9,661 bases of DNA, taken from the NCBI GenBank assembly GCA_036505615.1, contig DASXTB010000124.1, forward strand, positions 1-9,661, written 5' to 3'. This document shows, in pieces, positions 1 through 5,460 of this stretch (position 1 is its first letter; the number at the start of each line of letters is the position of its first letter). The notes below the pieces were generated by a model, which ran no database searches, had not been told where the DNA came from, and worked only from the letters and a program-made list of their open reading frames with translations. The position numbers and the translations under genes are program-made. The stretch comes from DASXTB01 sp036505615. Lineage in GTDB: Bacteria; Acidobacteriota; UBA6911; JACQSX01.

Positions 1-482
1 ATCGGAACAGTAATAAACAGAAATCCCTCGATCAGCTCGCTTAGTTTCTTCAGGTAGGGAAGGACAAGATCGGGAGGGATATGTTCCAGCGTTTCCATGC
101 ATATGCCCACGTCATAGGGTACTGTGGGTAGCGGTATATCACTGGGCTTTATACAGTGTTGAAACCTTAGGTGTGGGGCGTCCTTCCACTTCACCCGTCC
201 TAGGTCCAGACCACCTTCCCAATTTGCGTCAAGGCCTAAATACTCTTTAGGCTGGTCTTCCAGGAATTCAATCGTTTTACCATCATGACAGCCCAACTCG
301 ATCATCCTCACCGGTTGCAGCTTGAACTCTCGCAACTTCTCCTTTAGCCAGTAGAACCTGCTCAAGTGAAGAGAGGATCTCCAGTTCCCCGAAAAAAGCC
401 TTTGGTTGTAACTATCACCGGACATTGGCCCCGGTGAGAGATGGCCACCGGTCTCCTTACATTCACCTTTCAGATTCATCAT
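1..482 (-). CDS. Class I SAM-dependent methyltransferase, N-terminal part (runs off left edge)
   Basis: I translated this frame by hand; 160 codons lie in the window and the C-terminus is outside it. The fold signature of a class I methyltransferase is visible. The glycine-rich SAM loop is ELGCHDGKT (residues 62-70, usual form ELGCGTG). The acidic ribose-binding residue is D85 in LGLDAN. The motif IV region is YDVGICMETLEHI (123-135), followed by a strand FLFITVP. The substrate cannot be read; in an EPS locus, sugar or polymer methylation is plausible, but that is inference. Two adjacent ATG codons (482 and 479) are possible starts. An in-frame TGA lies just upstream and only a weak GGGTG precedes them. 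It follows the kinase gene on the same strand after an 88-bp gap that contains no gene, so it is probably in the same operon. A third in-frame ATG (residue 20) is less likely. Confidence 0.85.
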   Translation of the reverse strand, partial: MMNLKGECKETGGHLSPGPMSGDSYNQRLFSGNWRSSLHLSRFYWLKEKLREFKLQPVRMIELGCHDGKTIEFLEDQPKEYLGLDANWEGGLDLGRVKWKDAPHLRFQHCIKPSDIPLPTVPYDVGICMETLEHIPPDLVLPYLKKLSELIEGFLFITVP

Positions 483-570
483 GATCGATCACCCACACAG
501 ATGCATCCGCTTAACTGGATGACATCGAATTCCAAATTCTCGCTGATTCGTGATGCTTTCAGTGACATAG

Positions 571-2781
571 TCAGTTCTTGTAATATCTGGCGTACGAGGG
601 GAAATCGACCTGGCGAGCCTTCTGTAAAACAATACCCAGAATGCTCCCTCCCGCGGCTGTCAGTCGTTGAATAGCCAACCGACACGCTTCTCGACTAGTC
701 TCACCTGCACTAACTACCAAGAGTACGCCATCAACCTGCGACGCTAGAATCGCAGGATCTGCGAACGGCAAGGTCGGCGGTGCATCCAGTATTATGTGGA
801 ACCCTTCTTCGCGAAGTGACCTCAGCAGCCTGCTCATATGTTTGGAGTGGAGCAATTCGGACGGATTGAGAGGACATAGACCTCCGGGTATCACGGTCAG
901 ATTGGCTATTTCGGTCTGATGGACTATCTCCCGGACATCTGCACTGGCCGCCAAGAAATCGGCGAGGCCCTTGGGTTTACCATTACCCGTTTGAATTGCA
1001 TAGATGGGATGAGGTTCGGGTTGCCGAAGATCAGCATTGATCAGAATGACCCGGGTATCCTCTAATTGAGCCATTGCCTTTGCGAGATTCACCGCAAGGG
1101 TAGTTTTCCCTTCACTCCCTCCCGGACTTGTTATCAGGACACATGACGGCAGCTGATCCGGACTAGAAAGCAGCAAGCTGGTTCGGATAGTGCGAAAACT
1201 TTCGGCGACGGGGCCGATGGAGTTTGCGGGAAGCTGGAGTGTCCCGTTCGCAGCATCCCTTTTCGACAGCAGAGGCACCATGCCTAGCAACGAAACACTG
1301 GGAAGATACCGTTCCACATCATCAGGCCCTTTGAGGCTTCTATCGCGAGACTCTCGAATAAAAGCGACGCCAAGACCCACCATGAAGCCCATCAGGAGTC
1401 CCAGCATGGTGTTTAAACTTTTTCTGGGTCTCACCGGGATCGAGGTTGGCACGGCAGGATCCGCCAGGTAGACGTTATTGGTTCTCATCCCAGACGAGAG
1501 ATCGGCTTCTTTCGATACCTTCAGGAACATATCAAACAAATGTTGACTGCTTTGTGCTTCCCGCTCCAGCATGCCATGCTCAATTTCATACTGCTCGAGC
1601 TGAATTTTTTCTTTGCTATGCCGATTGACCGAATCTTTAATCGCGCGTTCACGCGCCAGCGACATATCATACTCACGTTTAACTGAGTCGCGAATTTTAT
1701 GAATCTCATTTTGGATCCGCTCGCGGAGAGCTTCCAACTCCGCCTTCGCTCGAGCTAACTTTGGATGAAGGGGGCCATACTTGTCCGACAGCTCGGCTAG
1801 CTGTCCTGACGCCGTGATCTCCTGGGTCCGCAGGGTCTGAATCAGCGGTGAGCTTAGCACCTCGGTCGAGGCATCCAAATTTGACCAGTCGGTCGCTCCC
1901 TTTTCAGGCCGGCTGCGAAGCAGTGATTCGATTTGCTCGTACCGTGATTGGGCCTCGGTTTTTTTCATTTCCGCTCTGAGAAGTTCTGAATTCACTTCGA
2001 CGAACTTATGAGCAGCCACTGCTTTCTGCTCCTGTCCTTCCAGAAGCCCATGTTTCGCGCGAAAGAGATACAGCGCCTGTTGAGAGGTTTGAACCTTATT
2101 ACGTAATTCATCGAGATGGGCGGTAAACCACTGCGCGGCCTTCTCTTTTGAATTCGAGGTTATCTCCTGAGTACGCTCGATATAAACAAAGGCCAATGTG
2201 TTGGCGGCCTCCGCCGCGAACTTCGGATCTTCAGAATTCACAGTAATATGAGCCAACCTCGCTCCTCGGATCGGCATAATTTCGATATGGTTGCTGAAAC
2301 TCCTCAGCAGACGATCTTGCTTTTCTTCCTGAGAACTTTCGGCTACGTTTTCACTCGGCTTCCAGAATTCCCGGATGGCTTCTGGCAGGATCGCCAGAAT
2401 TGTCTTCTTTGTAGCAGACGGCTGGGGTTGATATTCTGGTTGCTCCGAAAGGCGGAGGAGGTCTGCCGCTTTTTGAAGAACGTGATGACTCCTCATCAAT
2501 TCAAAATGAGTCTGAAAGTATTCTGGGCTGGTGTCCGCAGCACGATACCTATCCTTTTCCAGGGCACCAGGACTTTCCTGCTCAATGACGATTGTCGCTT
2601 TTGCGCCATAAACCGGTGTCTGCATGTATGACCACACCGCTGCAGCAATGGCGGACCCCACGGTCAAAATGACAATCAGCCACACGTGCCGTCGCCAGAT
2701 ATCGACGTATTCCGCAAAAGTATTTTCTGACCCGTCCGCTTGGGAGGGCTTCACTGTGATGATTCCCGGCTTTTGATTCAT
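571..2781 (-). CDS. Polysaccharide chain-length determinant / BY-kinase (Wzc-type exopolysaccharide tyrosine autokinase)
   Basis: Inner-membrane co-polymerase that controls EPS chain length and export, with a cytoplasmic tyrosine autokinase (known role of the Wzc/EpsB family). The 736 residues match a full Gram-negative fused form. Wzz domain is at about 20-110, with TM1 at 33-52. A long periplasmic coiled-coil section follows (about 200-420), then a GNVR-type region with a proline-rich stretch before TM2 (about 455-474). The kinase domain is at about 525-715. Visible kinase motifs are Walker A SPGGSEGKTT (K559), Walker A' ILINADLRQP (D584) and Walker B IILDAPP (D666). A short C-terminal tyrosine cluster YARYY (Y730, Y733, Y734) ends the protein. 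The Walker A' carries Asn582 where the first Asp of the usual DxD is expected. The start is firm: GGAG lies 8 bases before ATG. The gene heads a leftward operon with the methyltransferase. Its promoter is not obvious close by; the left-arm promoter near 3031-3059 points toward it. Confidence 0.95.
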   Translation of the reverse strand: MNQKPGIITVKPSQADGSENTFAEYVDIWRRHVWLIVILTVGSAIAAAVWSYMQTPVYGAKATIVIEQESPGALEKDRYRAADTSPEYFQTHFELMRSHHVLQKAADLLRLSEQPEYQPQPSATKKTILAILPEAIREFWKPSENVAESSQEEKQDRLLRSFSNHIEIMPIRGARLAHITVNSEDPKFAAEAANTLAFVYIERTQEITSNSKEKAAQWFTAHLDELRNKVQTSQQALYLFRAKHGLLEGQEQKAVAAHKFVEVNSELLRAEMKKTEAQSRYEQIESLLRSRPEKGATDWSNLDASTEVLSSPLIQTLRTQEITASGQLAELSDKYGPLHPKLARAKAELEALRERIQNEIHKIRDSVKREYDMSLARERAIKDSVNRHSKEKIQLEQYEIEHGMLEREAQSSQHLFDMFLKVSKEADLSSGMRTNNVYLADPAVPTSIPVRPRKSLNTMLGLLMGFMVGLGVAFIRESRDRSLKGPDDVERYLPSVSLLGMVPLLSKRDAANGTLQLPANSIGPVAESFRTIRTSLLLSSPDQLPSCVLITSPGGSEGKTTLAVNLAKAMAQLEDTRVILINADLRQPEPHPIYAIQTGNGKPKGLADFLAASADVREIVHQTEIANLTVIPGGLCPLNPSELLHSKHMSRLLRSLREEGFHIILDAPPTLPFADPAILASQVDGVLLVVSAGETSREACRLAIQRLTAAGGSILGIVLQKARQVDFPSYARYYKN

Positions 2782-2871
2782 TTCTTTTGCTCCGATTTCC
2801 GATCGCGCTCGTTACTGGTCATGGTTCCCGGCGTTCATGGGCAAACGCGTAGGCGTTCTACGGTGACTCGT

Positions 2872-2991
2872 TCAGCTAGGCGGCAAGGAATGCATGGTTA
2901 GGAGTTTTCGCAAGATGTGAGAGGTGCAGACTCTGACATAGCTTCGCCCTGTCAGTCCCACCGGTAAAGCGGCGTCAGTCTTTGTGCTCAT
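2872..2991 (-). pseudogene. Truncated 5' remnant of a LuxR-type response regulator gene
   Basis: A 39-codon frame that begins MSTKTDAAL, against MSTKNGALA in the intact regulator at 3907, with the same RBS region before it. It later reads RKLLTMHS, which lines up with RMILAAHP, helix 1 of the intact receiver, and then stops at TGA (2872-2874). The beta1 segment and its neighbourhood are shortened, so this looks like an eroded receiver start and not a functional small protein. It sits in the left arm of the inverted repeat, downstream of a conserved promoter, and points toward the tyrosine-kinase gene. A functional leader peptide is an alternative that I cannot exclude. Confidence 0.5.
2937..2958 (+). 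repeat. 22-bp direct repeat, copy 1
   Basis: CATAGCTTCGCCCTGTCAGT plus two C; it matches 3189-3210 at 21 of 22 positions. This copy lies inside the truncated regulator remnant on the minus strand. Confidence 0.75.
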
Positions 2992-3097
2992 ATCCACACT
3001 TCTCTCTGCGTTCAGAGTCTTAGTGATGACAACCTAGTCTCTCCAGGGGGGCGATTCAAGGCGGCACAGGAGGGCCTTGGATCCTTTCGTAGGGGAC
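2968..3097 (-). repeat. Left arm of a diverged inverted repeat carrying a regulator promoter region
   Basis: Read on the minus strand, this arm copies the plus-strand region 3803-3930. A 26-bp block at 2987-3012 is the exact reverse complement of 3886-3911 and spans the RBS and first codons. A block of about 43 bp at 3054-3095 matches 3803-3845 at roughly 80%, with one gap. The linkers between them are 42 and 41 bases and are mostly diverged. The identities were counted by eye. Confidence 0.9.
3031..3059 (-). promoter_or_regulatory. Promoter in left arm, reading toward the EPS kinase operon
   Basis: On the minus strand, -35 is TTGAAT (3054-3059), followed by a 17-base spacer and -10 TAGGTT (3031-3036). 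The right arm has TTGAAC, 17 bases and TAGCGT at the corresponding places. Both hexamers and their spacing are kept while the spacer has diverged, which is the strongest argument that they are real. About 38 conserved bases lie directly upstream of the -35, a position typical of an activator site. Transcription would start near 3024 and enter the remnant frame at 2991, and could read on into the kinase gene. Confidence 0.55.
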
Positions 3098-3102
3098 TGG
3101 AG

Positions 3103-3264
3103 AGATTAAGAGACAAGAATGTTGATCAACGACTATTGATTAGTGAGCCAACCGTACGTCATTTCCTCATGAGGATGCTCAACAAACGCATAGCTTCGCC
3201 CTCTCAGTCCAAGGACGGCAATGGCCATTCTCAGTGGAGGACTCAGCAATTTGGTAAACCGTGA
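3103..3264 (+). pseudogene. Decayed LuxR-family HTH domain (third regulator copy)
   Basis: The plus-strand frame reads LRDKNVDQRLLISEPTVRH and then FLMRMLNKR, against LRNKDVAERLFISETTVRH and HLTNIFNKL in the regulator at 3907: 16 of 28 residues are identical. At the DNA level 3139-3162 and 4492-4515 share 21 of 24 bases. After NKR the frame goes on unlike the family and stops at 3262-3264. The frame is open back to 2968 but has no good start codon and no recognisable receiver there. That upstream stretch overlaps the inverted-repeat arm. It is best read as the leftover 3' part of a former tandem regulator. Confidence 0.75.
3189..3210 (+). repeat. 22-bp direct repeat, copy 2
   Basis: Second copy of the sequence at 2937-2958, with one mismatch, 252 bases away. 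Here it follows directly on the HTH remnant, at the point where the similarity to the intact regulators fades. Confidence 0.75.
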
Positions 3265-3367
3265 TTCCCGGCAGATCCCGGGGATCTTCTGTGGGCACCA
3301 GTTCATTTAATAGGAAAGAGGGAGTTTTCGCATCGTATGAATGTGCCATTTTTGATTGGGATATTTG

Positions 3368-3388
3368 TTGTCAGGGATTGCCTGACAA
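3368..3388. promoter_or_regulatory. 21-bp perfect dyad, candidate operator
   Basis: TTGTCAGG, five bases, CCTGACAA: two 8-bp arms with no mismatch. No T-tract follows on either strand, so a terminator is unlikely. The symmetry and length suit a homodimeric DNA-binding protein. Its distance from the nearest intact gene (over 500 bp) leaves the target unclear. Confidence 0.45.
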
Positions 3389-3487
3389 GACAGGGAAGTT
3401 TAGCGTATTGACTTAGATACGAGACCTGTCTGACGCCATCGGGAGCCAGCGCGGGCTAAACACACCCGTCTTCTACTGACGGAATTC

Positions 3488-3541
3488 TTGACACTGTTCT
3501 CGCTGAAAGTCTTACAAACTTCACATAATCAAAGACTTACA
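3488..3541 (+). promoter_or_regulatory. Possible promoter with paired 11-bp direct repeats
   Basis: A consensus TTGACA stands at 3488-3493, with a poor -10 (TTACAA, 18-base spacer). AAAGTCTTACA (3506-3516) recurs as AAAGACTTACA (3531-3541), 25 bases apart. The promoter call is weak; the repeat pair is seen directly. Confidence 0.25.
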
Positions 3542-3802
3542 CGGGGGCATTCAGTTTGCGTGCTTCTCTAGCCTAAAGAGTAAAAGGCACTGAATCTGTT
3601 CGCATTGAGCGCAGACGGCCATCTGTGAAAAACCACACGGGGACCGAAAGTTGCGAACCGCGCACAGATTCTAGGCACCAAATACTTTGCATAAGACTTT
3701 CCTTTGGTTCATGCGGAGGTATCGACCAAGTTCCCGTTTAAATCAGAGTGCCGTGCCGCCCCGTATGTTTGGCGGTTGAGGGCAAGAAAGAGCACATTGC
3801 GC

Positions 3803-3930
3803 CCCCTACGAAAGGGTCCCAGGGCCACCAGGTGCCGCCTTGAACTGTCTGCATAGACAGGGTAGCGTGAATCTCTACGACCCACAACGCAGAGAGAAGT
3901 GTGGATATGAGTACAAAGAATGGCGCCCTT
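3803..3930 (+). repeat. Right arm of the inverted repeat, upstream region of the first intact regulator
   Basis: Counterpart of 2968-3097 in opposite orientation. It contains, in order, the conserved upstream block (3803-3839), the promoter, a diverged leader, and the 26-bp exact block that includes the ATG at 3907. Similarity fades after about ten codons of the gene. Confidence 0.9.
3840..3868 (+). promoter_or_regulatory. Promoter of the tandem LuxR-type regulators, with internal dyad
   Basis: -35 TTGAAC (3840-3845), 17 bases, -10 TAGCGT (3863-3868); the same hexamers and spacing occur in the left arm. The spacer holds a perfect dyad TGTCT-GCAT-AGACA (3846-3859) that is missing from the left arm, so it may be an operator specific to this promoter. 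ACAGGGTAGCGT (3857-3868) nearly repeats at the barrel-gene promoter (reverse complement of 6961-6972, 11 of 12). Confidence 0.55.
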
Positions 3931-4605
3931 GCACTAGCGACACCTACTCGAATATCGACTCGCCGATCCTTCACTATGAACACCCTGGGAGGCAGAACAG
4001 AGCCACTCAGGGTAATGGTAGTTAGCAGCAATTACATGACGCGTGCGGGATTACGCATGATCCTCGCTGCTCACCCCGATATTTTGCTCCTTGGTGAGCT
4101 GATTCGTGGCAGTGATGCGGTGGAAATAGCAAGCCAGGAGAAACCAGATGTCATCGTCATGGATCTGGATCTGCCCGGCGGCGATGTCTCAGCTCTCATC
4201 CGCAAATTCCGCGCGGGAGCTAAAGATACCCATATCCTGATCCTGTGTGGCTTAAACGATGAGCACTTGACTCGTGAAGCCTTGTGTTCGGGCGCGGCAG
4301 GAGTCGTATTAAGAATACAGCCTGCGGCTGTGATTTTCGCCGCCATCGAAGGCCTGTATCACAAAGTCCCGGCGGCGATTTCGTCTTTCGAGCCGACAAA
4401 AACCTTTACGAATGTAACGAGCCGAGAGCGGGAGGTCATCGCACTCATCAGCGAAGGGTTGAGAAATAAGGATGTTGCTGAACGGCTATTTATCAGTGAG
4501 ACAACCGTACGACATCACCTGACGAATATATTCAACAAGCTGGGTGTCTCTAGCCGCCAGAAGCTACTTATTGTAGCTCATCAATCTGGTCTAGCGAAAC
4601 TCTAG
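3907..4605 (+). CDS. LuxR/NarL-family response regulator with degenerate receiver
   Basis: A cytoplasmic transcription factor of 232 residues. The receiver is at about 35-150 and the LuxR-type HTH at about 170-228 (REREVIALISEGLRNKDVAERL and ISETTVRHHL are typical). Asp86 in VMDLDLPGG is the likely phosphoacceptor site. The rest of the pocket is abnormal: the acidic pair after beta1 is Ser40-Ser41, the Ser/Thr after beta4 is Cys114, and the conserved Lys is Arg136. Ordinary phosphorylation is therefore doubtful. I chose ATG 3907 because the duplicated left arm preserves exactly this start and its RBS region. GTG 3901 and ATG 3976 also lie in frame, the latter giving an N-terminus more like that of its neighbour. 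It is the first of two paralogues, with the second 101 bp downstream on the same strand. No sensor kinase is in the window. Likely EPS regulator by context only. Confidence 0.9.
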   Translation: MSTKNGALALATPTRISTRRSFTMNTLGGRTEPLRVMVVSSNYMTRAGLRMILAAHPDILLLGELIRGSDAVEIASQEKPDVIVMDLDLPGGDVSALIRKFRAGAKDTHILILCGLNDEHLTREALCSGAAGVVLRIQPAAVIFAAIEGLYHKVPAAISSFEPTKTFTNVTSREREVIALISEGLRNKDVAERLFISETTVRHHLTNIFNKLGVSSRQKLLIVAHQSGLAKL

Positions 4606-4706
4606 TACCCTCTAGCTCACCAGAGACGGATTGGCCTACGGGACCAACGTGTTACTGCTCATGAGTATTCTCGCTAAGATATACGATTTATACACCTAGG
4701 ATTCGC

Positions 4707-5417
4707 ATGCACAAGGAGCATCGAGAAACGATCAGAGTGCTGATTGTCGGTATCAGCCAAATCGTCCGGGCGGGCGTACGGATGATTCTCCAGAATCACC
4801 GAGATTTTGCTGTCGTAGGAGAAGCCAGCAGCGCAAGCCAGGCTGTTGAAATCGCAGGTCGCGAGTTGCCACATGTGATTCTGATAGACATAGATATCCT
4901 TGGTGCAGAAATAGACACCTTAATGGATAGTATGCAGACAGCCGCCAAAGACTGTCTTGTCATCGTATTAAGTGATCTAGAGGATGAAGAACTAACCCGA
5001 AAAGCCCTTTGTTCGGGGGCGGCAGGCGTCGTCTTAAAAATTCAGCCTCCTGGTGTTCTCATCGCCTTGATCGAAAGTCTTATCATCACCCAGCCGCCCG
5101 TCCATGCGGAACGGGCCCAGCGCGTTCCACTGGCGATAGATCCTATGCAGGACGCAAGGGAGGACAAACACGGTTTAGGACGCTTCAGCATTCTTACCAT
5201 ACGAGAGCGTGAGATCACTCAGCTCATCGGCAAAGGTTTAAGGAATCGGGAGATTGCTGAGCGTCTCAGTATCAGCGTCACGACCGTGCGCCATCACCTC
5301 ACCAGCATCTTGAGCAAGCTGGACGTGCGCGATCGCCAACAACTGCTCATATGGGCTCACCGGCAAAGACTTATTGACGTGTCAATTGCCACCGGCCTGA
5401 CGCAACGGGGAAATTAA
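4707..5417 (+). CDS. LuxR/NarL-family response regulator, tandem paralogue with degenerate receiver
   Basis: 236 residues: receiver at about 8-127, a linker rich in charged residues (about 130-158), and a LuxR-type HTH at about 162-220 (IREREITQLIGKGLRNREIA, then TTVRHHL). It is clearly a tandem duplicate of the upstream regulator; the block LCSGAAGVVL is identical in both. Asp61 (LIDIDILG), Ser89 and Lys111 are kept. The acidic pair after beta1 is Gly15-Ile16, so Mg-dependent phosphorylation should be impaired. The usual Met-Pro after the Asp is Ile-Leu. ATG 4707 has only a weak TAGG six bases upstream. The 101-bp gap before it is AT-rich at its 3' end; I see no convincing separate promoter, so it may be co-transcribed with the first regulator. 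The two could act as homo- or heterodimers (inference). Confidence 0.92.
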   Translation: MHKEHRETIRVLIVGISQIVRAGVRMILQNHRDFAVVGEASSASQAVEIAGRELPHVILIDIDILGAEIDTLMDSMQTAAKDCLVIVLSDLEDEELTRKALCSGAAGVVLKIQPPGVLIALIESLIITQPPVHAERAQRVPLAIDPMQDAREDKHGLGRFSILTIREREITQLIGKGLRNREIAERLSISVTTVRHHLTSILSKLDVRDRQQLLIWAHRQRLIDVSIATGLTQRGN

Positions 5418-5421
5418 TACT

Positions 5422-5448
5422 GAGAGGGGTATTCTTACACCGCTCTTT
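5422..5448. terminator. Possible hairpin terminator between convergent genes
   Basis: GAGAGGGGT and ACACCGCTC pair around an ATTCTT loop with two mismatches, followed by TTTAT on the plus strand. It lies in the 43-bp gap between the second regulator and the barrel gene, where a terminator is expected. The stem is imperfect and the T-tract short. Confidence 0.35.
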
Positions 5449-5460
5449 ATAGGCGCGCCC

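Larger units (their letters stand above)
3265..3802. other. Gene-free stretch between regulator remnants and the right repeat arm
   Basis: I found no convincing coding frame on either strand. What it does hold: the end-on copy of a 12-mer (GGAGTTTTCGCA at 3321-3332, also at 2901-2912), a strong dyad at 3368-3388, a TTGACA with paired 11-mers near 3488-3541, and a loose inverted pair (3592-3603 and 3660-3671, 11 of 12). A GGAGG at 3715-3719 is not followed by a gene. Confidence 0.6.

Noticed and set aside
479..685. 68-codon minus-strand frame between the kinase and methyltransferase genes
   Set aside because: It overlaps the kinase 3' end in another frame and has no family features. Its end overlaps the methyltransferase start by chance.
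2937..3332. CRISPR array or IS-element ends
   Set aside because: There are only two copies of each repeat, with irregular spacing, no cas or transposase sequence, and no target-site duplication that I can see.
3592..3671. Inverted pair GAATCTGTTCGC / GCGCACAGATTC as an RNA hairpin
   Set aside because: The loop would be 56 bases with one mismatch in the stem and no supporting promoter; too weak to call.
3738..4031. 97-codon minus-strand frame opposite the first regulator
   Set aside because: It lies antisense over the promoter and 5' part of a well-supported gene and has no recognisable domain. Its overlap with the repeat arm explains its odd composition.
4627..4655. TTGG...CCAA hairpin between the two regulators as a terminator
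   Set aside because: The stem is short and bulged, and no T-tract follows.
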